Source: Bacteroidota bacterium (GTDB lineage Bacteria; Bacteroidota; Bacteroidia; UKL13-3). From it: a stretch of 10,769 nucleotides of DNA. The position numbers and the translations under genes are program-made. The notes below the pieces were generated by a model. It saw only the letters and a list, made by a program, of their open reading frames with translations. It ran no database searches and was not told where the DNA came from. Every line of letters starts with the position of its first letter. Within the stretch, counting starts at the first letter, position 1. The stretch covers positions 1 to 10,769 of the forward strand of contig RGVD01000083.1 of NCBI GenBank assembly GCA_010027395.1. The letters are read 5' to 3'. Positions 1 through 7,396 of the stretch are shown piece after piece.

Positions 1-1
1 A

Positions 2-103
2 GAAAGCATCAATTTAAATGGCTTTACTAATGGCATGTATTTCTGCACTATTAAATCAAACAACACATTGATTGGAACTAAAAAATTAGTTGTTTTAGAT
101 TAA
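2..103 (+). CDS. 3' end of a secreted protein with type IX secretion C-terminal sorting domain (partial)
   Basis: Only the last 33 codons are present; the 5' part lies left of the window. The tail reads NGFTNGMYFCTIKS and ends in GTKKLVVLD before a TAA at 101-103. This fits the type A sorting domain of the type IX secretion system (Por secretion tail): a hydrophobic strand, an NG turn, a Y-F strand, then a Gly followed by a KKLVV-type last strand. In this family the domain directs the protein across the outer membrane and is then usually removed with attachment of the cargo to the surface. What the passenger protein does cannot be told. A terminator follows about 25 bases after the stop. Confidence 0.75.
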   Translation, partial: ESINLNGFTNGMYFCTIKSNNTLIGTKKLVVLD

Positions 104-128
104 TCAAACTTAAGACAATTTTCATAAG

Positions 129-158
129 AAAGGCTGCCTCAAAATGGTGGCCTTTTTT
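129..158 (+). terminator. Rho-independent terminator of the T9SS-cargo gene
   Basis: The arms GGCTGCC (132-138) and GGTGGCC (146-152) pair with two G-T wobbles around a 7-base loop. An A tract before the stem pairs with the T run after it (153-158), so the stem is about 10 bp followed by T6. It separates the upstream gene from the sulfur operon. Confidence 0.75.
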
Positions 159-257
159 ATTGGTTTCTAGTAAATAAAAGTGCTGTTTTACCTTAATTAT
201 TTTGAGAAATATCAAGATTATTTATGTCCTTCATCATATTATTTCGGTTCATTGTTT

Positions 258-272
258 ACTTGTTTTACAAGT
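258..272. promoter_or_regulatory. Inverted repeat ACTTGT-TTT-ACAAGT before the persulfide dioxygenase gene; possible operator
   Basis: A perfect 6-bp dyad with a 3-base spacer ends 20 bases upstream of the ATG at 293. Its place in the leader fits an operator for the three-gene operon. No regulator gene lies next to it, and I do not recognise the motif. A clear TAnnTTTG promoter was not found nearby, so the transcription start is unknown. Confidence 0.3.
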
Positions 273-292
273 GCAATAAATACTAAAATCGG

Positions 293-1717
293 ATGAAGGT
301 AGAACAAATATATACAGGCTGTTTGGCGCATGGTGCATACTATATTGAAAGTGCTGGAGAGGCCGCCATCATTGACCCTTTGAGGGAAGTCAAACCCTAT
401 ATAGACATGGCCAACAAGCATGGTGCTAATATTAAGTATATTTTTGAAACTCATTTTCATGCCGACTTTGTATCAGGTCATATTGACTTAGCAAAAAAAA
501 CAGGTGCAAGCATTGTATATGGACCAACAGAAATGAAAACTGGTTTTGATTTTGTTCAAGCCACAGATGGACAAATTTTCAAACTTGGAAACATTCAAAT
601 TCAATTGTTGCACACGCCAGGTCACACCATGGAAAGCAGTTGCTATTTATTGAAAAACGAACAAGGTAAAGATACTGCCATCTTCACGGGAGATACGCTG
701 TTTATTGGTGATGTAGGCCGCCCAGATTTGGCGCAGCATGTGATTGCCGACCTTACAGAAGAAAAGCTTGCAGGACATTTGTATGATTCGCTTAGAAATA
801 AAATTATACCCTTAGCTGATGACATTATTGTTTACCCTGCGCATGGTGCAGGAAGCGCTTGTGGTAAAAACCTAAGCAAAGAAACCTCAGACACCTTAGG
901 GCACCAAAAAGAAACTAATTATGCCTTGCAAATGAATCTTAGCAAGGAGGCATTTATCAGAGAAGTTCTCACAGGTTTAATGCCTCCTCCGGGCTATTTC
1001 CCCAAAAATGTTTTAATGAACATCAATGGCTATGATAGCATAGATGAAGTAATGAACAGAGGTGCTAGGTCCTTATCAGTAGCTGAATTTGAAACATTGA
1101 CAAATGAAAAAGATGTATTGATAATTGATACCCGTGCTGACAAATTATTTGCCCAAGGATTTGTTCCAGGTTCAATAAACATTGGCATCAATGGTAGCTT
1201 TGCCACTTGGGTAGGAACCCTCATTCCTGATATCAAACAAAAAATTGTATTGGTAACTGAAGTAGGTAAAGAACAAGAAGCGGTTATAAGATTGGCAAGG
1301 GTTGGATACGACCAAGCATTAGGCTTTTTGCAAGGTGGTTTTGATACTTGGAAAAATGCAGGTATGGACTTAGATCAAATAAAATCAATAAGTGTGGATG
1401 AATTCGCAGTGATAAAAGATGCCGATAATACCATAGAAGTTTTGGATGTGAGAAAGAAAAGTGAGCATATCTCAGAGCAAATAGAAAACACCATCAATAT
1501 ACCACTGGATTATATCAACGAAAGCATGCACTTGGTAGATAAAAACAAAACCTATTATGTACATTGTGCAGGCGGCTATCGATCCATGGTTTTTGTATCC
1601 ATACTTAAATCGCGTGGATATGATAAATTGATTGATGTGGAAGGTGGTTTATCTGCCATTAAAGCTTCAAATAAATTCAAAGTAACCGATTATATATGTC
1701 CAACAAGTATGTTATAA
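293..1717 (+). CDS. Persulfide dioxygenase-rhodanese fusion (CstB-like MBL-fold protein)
   Basis: This 474-residue protein has an N-terminal metallo-beta-lactamase fold (about 1-235) followed by two rhodanese domains (about 262-360 and 366-470). The MBL part carries THFHAD (His54, His56, Asp58), TPGHTMES (His111), TGDTLFIGDVGRPDL (Asp134) and YPAHGAG (His184). By analogy with ETHE1-type dioxygenases, His54, His111 and Asp134 should hold a mononuclear Fe(II). Rhodanese 1 lacks a catalytic Cys (VTEVGKEQEA at the loop); rhodanese 2 has Cys425 in HCAGGYRS. This active/inactive pattern is the architecture of staphylococcal CstB, which oxidises persulfides and makes thiosulfate. Inferred role: cytoplasmic detoxification of sulfide-derived persulfide. 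It is first in an operon with the HMA gene 15 bases downstream. The ATG at 293 is chosen because the MBL fold begins directly after it. The exact substrate is inferred. Confidence 0.88.
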   Translation: MKVEQIYTGCLAHGAYYIESAGEAAIIDPLREVKPYIDMANKHGANIKYIFETHFHADFVSGHIDLAKKTGASIVYGPTEMKTGFDFVQATDGQIFKLGNIQIQLLHTPGHTMESSCYLLKNEQGKDTAIFTGDTLFIGDVGRPDLAQHVIADLTEEKLAGHLYDSLRNKIIPLADDIIVYPAHGAGSACGKNLSKETSDTLGHQKETNYALQMNLSKEAFIREVLTGLMPPPGYFPKNVLMNINGYDSIDEVMNRGARSLSVAEFETLTNEKDVLIIDTRADKLFAQGFVPGSINIGINGSFATWVGTLIPDIKQKIVLVTEVGKEQEAVIRLARVGYDQALGFLQGGFDTWKNAGMDLDQIKSISVDEFAVIKDADNTIEVLDVRKKSEHISEQIENTINIPLDYINESMHLVDKNKTYYVHCAGGYRSMVFVSILKSRGYDKLIDVEGGLSAIKASNKFKVTDYICPTSML

Positions 1718-1732
1718 AAACCAAAAATCGCC

Positions 1733-2017
1733 ATGAAAACTGAAGAGATTATTTTAGCCAACATCAAATGTGATGGCTGCGCCACCACCATCAAAAACGA
1801 ATTGTTAAAGATTACGGGAGTTGAAAATGCAGAAGTGCGAAAGGAAGAAGATCTAGTAAAAATCTCATACGATGAGCATTTGGATAGAGCCATTATCATC
1901 AAGAAACTGTACTCTTTAGGATATCCAGAAGCTACAGAAGAGAATGGACTGTTGCTTCAAGTGAAAAGCTATGCGAGTTGCATGCTAGGTAGGATTCACA
2001 ACCTGAACAACAACTAA
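1733..2017 (+). CDS. Small heavy-metal-associated (HMA) domain protein
   Basis: This is a 94-residue cytoplasmic protein with no signal peptide. Residues 4-68 fit a ferredoxin-like HMA fold: a first strand EIILANI, the metal loop KCDGCATTI with Cys13 and Cys16, a helix, a strand (EDLVKISYD) and a final SLGYPEA turn. Family members bind Cu(I) or another soft metal through the CxxC pair, as metallochaperones or as domains of P-type ATPases. No ATPase is nearby. After the HMA fold there is an extra tail of about 25 residues with a third Cys (Cys83, SYASCMLG), which is not part of the standard domain. The gene sits 15 bases after the persulfide dioxygenase gene and 3 bases before the small rhodanese gene, so the three are very likely co-transcribed. 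A role in metal or persulfide-sulfur handling is inferred from that context. Confidence 0.8.
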   Translation: MKTEEIILANIKCDGCATTIKNELLKITGVENAEVRKEEDLVKISYDEHLDRAIIIKKLYSLGYPEATEENGLLLQVKSYASCMLGRIHNLNNN

Positions 2018-2020
2018 AAC

Positions 2021-2293
2021 ATGATTATACATAGCGAGCTACATCCTACCATTATTGATGTGAGAAGTTCATATGAATTTCTTGAGGGAAACATACCGGG
2101 TAGCATCAATATTCCACTATTAAGCATTCCCAAAAAAATAGCAGAGATTATGCAATTGCCCAAGCCTATTGTTATCTATTCTTCTAACGGCAAAGAAAGC
2201 AGCCATGCTAGCAACTTCTTGAAAAACTTAGGACTAGAATGTATGACTGGTGATTCTTGGGAAGGCCACAAAAGCGAAGTGCTTAGTGTTTAA
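2021..2293 (+). CDS. Single-domain rhodanese-like protein with Ser in place of the catalytic Cys
   Basis: The 90-residue protein is a full but minimal rhodanese domain: TIIDVRSSYEFLEGNIPGSINIP is the typical DVR...E...G.IPGA.NIP opening (split here only by its normal spacing), and PIVIYSSNGKESSHA is the active-site loop. Active rhodaneses of this type have Y-C-x-x-G-x-R-S; here the Cys is Ser54 and the Arg is Glu. The only Cys is Cys74, outside the loop. Thiosulfate or persulfide sulfur transfer through the usual Cys is therefore not expected; the domain may bind or regulate a partner instead. It is the last gene of the operon. Its stop lies 2 bases from the stop of the convergent lipoprotein gene, and no terminator is seen between them. 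Confidence 0.8.
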   Translation: MIIHSELHPTIIDVRSSYEFLEGNIPGSINIPLLSIPKKIAEIMQLPKPIVIYSSNGKESSHASNFLKNLGLECMTGDSWEGHKSEVLSV

Positions 2294-2295
2294 TT

Positions 2296-2673
2296 CTATC
2301 TGACAATCATGGTGCGTGTAATGGTTTTTTGACCCATCACCTGCACCACATTGGTATCTCCTTTGTTTCCACTTTGTGCCCTTAAGTAATAGTTACCCTG
2401 TAAGATAAAACCAAAATCAGCTGCACCGCTTGCTGTGTTTACTATATTCAAATAGTAGTTTCTTTTTAGGTCTTCATAGCTTGGATATAAAAATACTTGT
2501 GCGCCATTGATGTTACTGTTTCCATTTGTTCCATCCAACACTATTACTTTTAATCTGCCAGAATACTGCGAACTATCACTGGTAATAATGGTTTGAGAGG
2601 GATTGGATGTATCAGATTTAGAGCAAGCAAAAAGTGTACTAGCTAATACTAAAAGAAGTAGGGTGTTTTTCAT
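2296..2673 (-). CDS. Small predicted lipoprotein, beta-sandwich-like
   Basis: The 125-residue product starts with a lipoprotein signal: MKN, a hydrophobic stretch LLLLVLAS, and the lipobox LFAC with the lipidated Cys at residue 17, followed by a polar SKSDTSNPSQ linker. The remaining 100 residues alternate polar and hydrophobic residues and include LKVIVLDG, AQVFLYPSYEDL, a Gly-rich turn and NYYLRAQSG. This looks like a carboxypeptidase-regulatory or transthyretin-like beta sandwich, common in Bacteroidota envelope proteins, but that is only a pattern-level guess. Expected place: periplasmic side of a membrane or the cell surface. It lies 45 bases downstream of lepB with no promoter seen in the gap, so it is probably the last gene of that operon. 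I do not recognise a specific function. Confidence 0.65.
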   Translation of the reverse strand: MKNTLLLLVLASTLFACSKSDTSNPSQTIITSDSSQYSGRLKVIVLDGTNGNSNINGAQVFLYPSYEDLKRNYYLNIVNTASGAADFGFILQGNYYLRAQSGNKGDTNVVQVMGQKTITRTMIVR

Positions 2674-2718
2674 AAAGTGTTTCTGTATTATATGTAATAT
2701 CCGTGAAATCTGTGGCTG

Positions 2719-4167
2719 CTAATGAATACCATTAAATATCCTACTCCAACGAATCTTTTTCAAAGGATTGCTTTCATAGGCATCTAAACTCATCCAAATA
2801 AACAATGCTTTTCCTACGATGTGTGTCTCAGGTACAAAACCCCAGAAACGACTATCCAATGAATTGTGGCGGTTATCACCCATCATAAAGTAATAGTTGT
2901 CTTTGAACTGGTAGCTTGTAATTTCTTTTCCTTCATTATAGAACTTTCCATCACGCATCTCGAAACTGCTACTTCCTTCATAAGCAGTAATTACACGTTT
3001 GTACATGTAATAGTTGAAAGAATCTAGCTTTATCACATCTCCTTTTCTAGGAATGTAAATGGTTCCGTAATACTCTTTGTTCCAAGTCAAAGTTGGATTA
3101 TCAGGATAACACCTATCACCCATGTGGTCTACTTCATTTTTTTCTGATAGCAAAGTATCCACTTCCACCACATTAGGCAGTGCTTTGATTTTAGCCAAGG
3201 TTTCGCTGTTCAAACGCATGATATAACTATCCGAACCATTGATGGCAACATCTCCGTTTTGAATGTTTTGCATATTGCCTTCTTCGCTAGTAATATCTAA
3301 TGCTGACAAGCCCATTTCTCTGAACTTTTCCATAGAAATAAATATGCCACCATTTTTCAATTTCTTTTGCTGGTGAATAGGCGTTCCGTTAGTTTTAACT
3401 GAATAGCTAAACATACCTGTTTCGGCCAATGGCACTTGTTTGCCATTTACAAACAATTGCCCTCTCACTAATTTCAAACTATCACCAGCAATACCCACAC
3501 AACGTTTGATATAATTTTCTTTCTTGTCAACGGGTCTTTTGTCATCAGGCTCACCGGGTCGGGCGGGGTAGTTAAACACGACCACATCATTGTTTTTTAT
3601 TGTTTGGAAAGAAAACATCCTGCAATAAGGCATTTTCAACCATTCTAAATATGAATCTTTATTGTCGCTAAATGGCATTTTGTTGTGCGTAAATGGAAAT
3701 GCCAAAGGAGTCATTGGTAATCTTGAACCATAATTAACCTTACTTACAAATAGGAAATCACCTACCAATAAACTCTTTTCCATAGAAGAGGTTGGAATGG
3801 TATATGCCTCAATAAAGTATGAGCGGATAACAGTAGCGGCAAGGGTGGCAAACCATAAGGCATCACTCCATTCGTACACCAATGCTACATCTGGTTTACG
3901 TACAAAACGAATAATTGAAAGCACTTGAAGGACTGTCCATATAATGGGTGATACCGCCAAAGCAAGCAAACGTGTGAAATATAAAAATATCAAAGCAATG
4001 CCATAAAGGCTATTGATGAGTGCTGTAATAATGCTTGCACCTGCGCTAATATATAAAAACAATAGAACGATATTCAATAAGCTCCAAATGGCTATTACTG
4101 TCCATTGTTTGGTGCTAAATGTTTTTGGACTGCGGTAGAAATAATTAAATGTTTCAGAAAAATTCAT
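2719..4167 (-). CDS. lepB: Signal peptidase I (long Bacteroidota form)
   Basis: This 482-residue inner-membrane protease (S26 family) removes signal peptides from exported proteins. There are hydrophobic membrane segments at about 22-42 and 47-85 and a third at 102-115. The catalytic boxes follow in order: YTIPTSSMEKSL with nucleophile Ser128 just before Met, VGDFLFVSKVNYG, NYIKRCVGIAGD with the general base Lys221, and MMGDNRHNSLDSRFWG (430-443). The Ser-Lys dyad is intact. E. coli LepB is 324 residues; most of the extra length here is an insert between the Lys box and the last box (about 240-370), as seen in long Bacteroidota homologues. The gene is 78 bases downstream of dapB with no terminator seen between them, and probably shares its transcript. 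Confidence 0.93.
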   Translation of the reverse strand: MNFSETFNYFYRSPKTFSTKQWTVIAIWSLLNIVLLFLYISAGASIITALINSLYGIALIFLYFTRLLALAVSPIIWTVLQVLSIIRFVRKPDVALVYEWSDALWFATLAATVIRSYFIEAYTIPTSSMEKSLLVGDFLFVSKVNYGSRLPMTPLAFPFTHNKMPFSDNKDSYLEWLKMPYCRMFSFQTIKNNDVVVFNYPARPGEPDDKRPVDKKENYIKRCVGIAGDSLKLVRGQLFVNGKQVPLAETGMFSYSVKTNGTPIHQQKKLKNGGIFISMEKFREMGLSALDITSEEGNMQNIQNGDVAINGSDSYIMRLNSETLAKIKALPNVVEVDTLLSEKNEVDHMGDRCYPDNPTLTWNKEYYGTIYIPRKGDVIKLDSFNYYMYKRVITAYEGSSSFEMRDGKFYNEGKEITSYQFKDNYYFMMGDNRHNSLDSRFWGFVPETHIVGKALFIWMSLDAYESNPLKKIRWSRIFNGIH

Positions 4168-4245
4168 TGTATTGATTTTGCTTTGATAACGTTGCTTGTT
4201 AGGTGTTATTTATAAATTGTGATAGAGGGGTTAAAACAAAGATGA

Positions 4246-4989
4246 TTAAATTTCTAGAATATCCTCCATGGTGTATATACCCTCTTTGCCTATAATCCAC
4301 TCAGCGGCTAGCAGAGCGCCACGTGCAAAGCCATACCTGCTTTTGGCTGCATGGGTAATTTCAATGGTATCAATCACATTTTCATACCTCACCGTGTGAA
4401 TACCTGTCACATCTCCTTCTCTGATGCTTTCAATTAACAATTCATTGGGCTTGGTACTTTGTGAAGCTTGAGTTCTATCGAACAAAAGACGATCATTAAT
4501 TTTCTCTTTTGAGCTAATCTCAGACATAATTTGTTTGGCCAATGATAAGGCCGTTCCGCTTGGGTGATCTTTCTTTTGGGTATGATGAATTTCTTCAATC
4601 ATCACATCATAATCATCTGTTTTGGCCATTATTTCAGCCAAAATTTTATTGATTTTATAAAAAATATTAACGCCAATACTAAAATTAGTTGAATACACCA
4701 TCGACTGTTTTTCGTCAATGCATCTTTGTTTAATACCATCAAAATGCTCATACCAACCCGTAGTTCCTACTACAATGGGTACGCCTGCATCAAAGCACTT
4801 ATTTATATTATCAACTGCAGAAGTGGGCATGCTGAAATCTATTGCCACATCAACGTTTTGCAGGCTCACAGGCATAAAATCAAAAGAATTATCCATGTCC
4901 ACGCGATACACAATTTCATGGTGCTTGGCTTCAGCTATTTTCTCAATAGCCTTACCCATTTTTCCATATCCTAATAATGCAATTTTCAT
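4246..4989 (-). CDS. dapB: 4-hydroxy-tetrahydrodipicolinate reductase
   Basis: DapB reduces the DapA product with NAD(P)H on the way to meso-diaminopimelate and lysine, so it feeds peptidoglycan synthesis. The 247-residue protein has the N-terminal Rossmann loop GYGKMGKAIE (7-16), the VVGTTGW segment (73-79), STNFSIGVN (100-108), the catalytic stretch EIHHTQKKDHPSGTA (133-147) and EGDVTGIHTVRYEN (191-204). His135 matches the catalytic His and Lys139 the catalytic Lys of the E. coli HHRHK motif, by eye. The length is slightly short compared with the E. coli enzyme (273), as expected for the compact form. The start is supported by the Rossmann strand MKIALLGYG beginning at once. It lies 63 bases after the DUF5683 gene and before lepB. 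Confidence 0.94.
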   Translation of the reverse strand: MKIALLGYGKMGKAIEKIAEAKHHEIVYRVDMDNSFDFMPVSLQNVDVAIDFSMPTSAVDNINKCFDAGVPIVVGTTGWYEHFDGIKQRCIDEKQSMVYSTNFSIGVNIFYKINKILAEIMAKTDDYDVMIEEIHHTQKKDHPSGTALSLAKQIMSEISSKEKINDRLLFDRTQASQSTKPNELLIESIREGDVTGIHTVRYENVIDTIEITHAAKSRYGFARGALLAAEWIIGKEGIYTMEDILEI

Positions 4990-5052
4990 AATGGTGTGGG
5001 TTTAAATTAATTAATAAAACAACAATCTAATGAGGGTACAATTTATGATAAT

Positions 5053-5649
5053 TTATTTAAAGTGTAAACTAATACTTATTCCCGCATAAGCGGTATTGAA
5101 GGATGTCATTCTCACATCGGGGGCAATTCGCATACTTAAGTTTTCATTTACATCAAATCCTTTTAGGTGCGCATCCACTGCTGCATCAATAATATTTATG
5201 GCATAAAGACCCACAATACTAATAGCTGAAAGGTCTCTGCTTTCTCTATAACTTTCTCTAATATTTAATAAATATTGAGCAGGCACATTTCGTAATTCTG
5301 GGTCTCTTGGTTTGAATCCTGCAGACGAATCTCTTGTATCAATTAATGCTTGTCTAAAACGGTCGTACTCATTTTGATAGAAATAAACCGAATACACCAA
5401 TGCCGCAATACCTCCATATAAAATGGGTAACTTCCAATATTTTTTGTTATAAATTTGACCAGCACCAGGACAAACCGCAGATAAGATGCTAGCCTTTTTG
5501 GCCGGACTCATTGGCTTTCGCATAATACTAACTGAGTCAGGTATATTACTTTTAACATTCATGCTACTATCGCCCGCTTGTAGTTGACTAAATGCGGGCG
5601 AATGCAACAAAAACAGGATGGCAATTATGGTATAGAATGGTTTTAACAA
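5053..5649 (-). CDS. DUF5683 family membrane/envelope protein
   Basis: The 198-residue protein has an N-terminal signal peptide (FYTIIAILFLLHSPAFSQ, likely cleaved near residue 21). A conserved core follows: KKASILSAVCPGAGQIYNKK (about 51-70), then KYWKLPILYGGIAALVYSVY with a membrane segment at about 74-91. A second hydrophobic segment lies at about 141-155 (SAISIVGLYAINIIDAAVD). The PGAGQIYNKKYWK stretch is the hallmark of DUF5683 proteins of Bacteroidota. The biochemical function is unknown. The start codon lies 2 bases after the parB stop, so translation is probably linked to parB, and the gene order parB-DUF5683-dapB is a familiar one in the phylum. A role in envelope assembly is inferred from this company only. 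Confidence 0.82.
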   Translation of the reverse strand: MLKPFYTIIAILFLLHSPAFSQLQAGDSSMNVKSNIPDSVSIMRKPMSPAKKASILSAVCPGAGQIYNKKYWKLPILYGGIAALVYSVYFYQNEYDRFRQALIDTRDSSAGFKPRDPELRNVPAQYLLNIRESYRESRDLSAISIVGLYAINIIDAAVDAHLKGFDVNENLSMRIAPDVRMTSFNTAYAGISISLHFK

Positions 5650-5651
5650 AA

Positions 5652-6536
5652 CTATATTAAATCTAATATGCGTTGAAGGTCTTGTTGCGATTTAAATGGA
5701 ATGGTGATCGAACCTCTTCCTCTATCATCTGCCTTTATTTTTATTTTTGTATCAAACTTGCTGCTCAATTGGTTTTGAAAATCAACATACGTCAAACTTG
5801 GTTCATTTTTTTTACGCGTGCCTTCTTTGGTTTTTTGTGAAGACTCTTCAGAGGCTTTTCTAACAAGGCTTTCAACCGCTCTCACCGAAAGATTGTTTTC
5901 AATCATTTGATCAAAAAGGTATTGTTGTTCGTCTGCATCTTCAATTCCAATAATGGCACGGGCATGACCCATAGATATCTTGTCGTCTCTTAAGGCAGCT
6001 TGGATATTTACAGGGAGGTTAAGCAATCTCAAATAATTGCTTACTGTACTTCTGTTTTTGCCAACTCTATCTCCTAATTGCTCTTGATTCAAGCTACATT
6101 CATCCATCAATCTTTTATAACTGATAGCAACCTCAATGGCGTTTAAATCCTCACGTTGAATGTTCTCAATCAATGCCATTTCCAGCATTTCTTGGTCATT
6201 AGCAAGTCTAATATATGCTGGAATATTTGTTAAACCTGCAAGGCGCGAAGCCCTTGTTCTGCGCTCACCAGATATCAATTGGTAGCTATCAAAACCCATC
6301 TTACGAACCGTAATGGGTTGTATTACTCCATGCACTTTTATAGACTCAGAAAGTTCTCTTAACTCTTCTTCTTTAAATTCAGTACGAGGCTGAAAAGGAT
6401 TTGCCTCAACTTGTGAAATTGGAATTTCACTAATCGAATTCAAGGGCTTTGCCTCGCTTGTTGTAATATCAGTAGTTGCATTTTCTAACAATGCACTCAA
6501 GCCTCTTCCTAATGCGTTTCTTCGTGGGTTGCTCAT
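5652..6536 (-). CDS. parB: Chromosome-partitioning CTPase/DNA-binding protein ParB
   Basis: ParB loads on parS sites near the origin, slides as a CTP-bound clamp and stimulates ParA ATPase to segregate origins. The 294-residue protein has all expected parts: an N-terminal ParA-contact segment (RRNALGRGLSALLENA, 5-20), the NPFQPR strand (46-51), the CTP-binding GERRTRA motif (90-96), ENIQRED (124-130), a helix-turn-helix (about 148-172, ending in RSTVSNYLRLL), and after a charged linker (228-247) a C-terminal dimerisation domain (248-294). It belongs to the chromosomal Spo0J family by domain order. It follows parA by 53 bases; this gap contains the inverted repeat at 6554-6571. Confidence 0.95.
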   Translation of the reverse strand: MSNPRRNALGRGLSALLENATTDITTSEAKPLNSISEIPISQVEANPFQPRTEFKEEELRELSESIKVHGVIQPITVRKMGFDSYQLISGERRTRASRLAGLTNIPAYIRLANDQEMLEMALIENIQREDLNAIEVAISYKRLMDECSLNQEQLGDRVGKNRSTVSNYLRLLNLPVNIQAALRDDKISMGHARAIIGIEDADEQQYLFDQMIENNLSVRAVESLVRKASEESSQKTKEGTRKKNEPSLTYVDFQNQLSSKFDTKIKIKADDRGRGSITIPFKSQQDLQRILDLI

Positions 6537-6553
6537 TTTGTATTTGTGTATAG

Positions 6554-6581
6554 GTCAACGCTAAAGTTGACAATTAAATTG
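6554..6581. promoter_or_regulatory. Dyads in the parA-parB gap: GTCAAC-N6-GTTGAC and CAATT-A-AATTG
   Basis: GTCAAC (6554-6559) and GTTGAC (6566-6571) form a perfect 6-bp inverted repeat with a 6-base spacer. A second small dyad, CAATT/AATTG, shares its last C and runs to 6581. The core TCAAC-N6-GTTGA is also found inside the palindrome upstream of parA (7565-7580). It may be an operator, a ParB-related site, or an RNA hairpin that sets the parA:parB ratio. It matches no motif known to me. Confidence 0.35.
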
Positions 6582-6589
6582 TTTGTTTG

Positions 6590-7396
6590 TTAGTTCATCG
6601 CAGATTCTTCTTGCAATGGATTCAATTTGATTAAACCGTTTTTAGCCAATAATTCCTTGGCTAAGTTTAAGTAATTAATAGCACCTCTGCTTTCTGCATC
6701 ATGTGTAATTACTGGTTTACCAAAGCTTGGCGCTTCACTCAATTTGGTATTTCTTTGAATGATGGTATCAAATACCAATTGTTGAAAATGCATTTTAACC
6801 TCTTCAACCACTTGGTTGCTAAGTCTCAAACGCATATCATACATGGTTAATAAAAGCCCTTCTATTTGCAATTCTTTGTTAAGACCTTGTTGAACAATTT
6901 TTACAGTATTCAATAATTTACCTAAGCCCTCTAAAGCGAAATACTCACACTGAACAGGAATAATAACAGAATCACTAGCCGTCAAAGCATTCGTGGTGAT
7001 TAAACCTAAAGAAGGCGAACAATCAATAATCACAAAATCATAATCACCTTTCACTTTATTTATGGCATGTTTCATCACACTTTCACGGTTTGGGAGGTTT
7101 ATTAATTCGATTTCAGCTCCAACTAAATCAATACTTGAAGGCAAAATGTCCATGAATTTAAATTCGGTTTTCATAATGGCATCCTTGGTAGGAATCTCAT
7201 TAATCATCACTTCATAAAGGCCAATTTGTATGTCTTTTGGATCAAGACCAATTCCCGAAGTAGAGTTTGCTTGAGGATCACCATCTACCAAAAGGGTTCT
7301 AAACTCAAGTACAGCAAGACTTGCAGCTAAATTTATGGCGGTTGTGGTTTTACCTACGCCTCCTTTTTGATTTACTATCGAAATTACTTTAGTCAT
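6590..7396 (-). CDS. parA: Chromosome-partitioning ATPase ParA (Soj type)
   Basis: This is a 268-residue deviant Walker-type ATPase that forms ATP-bound dimers on the nucleoid and moves ParB-parS complexes. The ATP loop KGGVGKTTT is at 11-19 with the signature Lys11 and Lys16. VDGDPQANST (38-46) holds Asp40 of switch I, and FVIIDCSPSLGLIT (121-134) is the Walker B region with Asp125. The late motif TKLSEAPSFGKPV (218-229) is typical of chromosomal Soj/ParA. There is no N-terminal DNA-binding extension as in type Ia plasmid ParA proteins, so the chromosomal role is favoured. The start is set by MTKVISIVNQKGG, with the P-loop at the usual distance. It is the first gene of the par operon, and 225 bases separate it from the alanine dehydrogenase gene. 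Confidence 0.95.
   Translation of the reverse strand: MTKVISIVNQKGGVGKTTTAINLAASLAVLEFRTLLVDGDPQANSTSGIGLDPKDIQIGLYEVMINEIPTKDAIMKTEFKFMDILPSSIDLVGAEIELINLPNRESVMKHAINKVKGDYDFVIIDCSPSLGLITTNALTASDSVIIPVQCEYFALEGLGKLLNTVKIVQQGLNKELQIEGLLLTMYDMRLRLSNQVVEEVKMHFQQLVFDTIIQRNTKLSEAPSFGKPVITHDAESRGAINYLNLAKELLAKNGLIKLNPLQEESAMN

Noticed and set aside
4718..5005. Overlapping plus-strand ORFs opposite the 5' part of dapB
   Set aside because: They are shadows of dapB, with no motif and no promoter.
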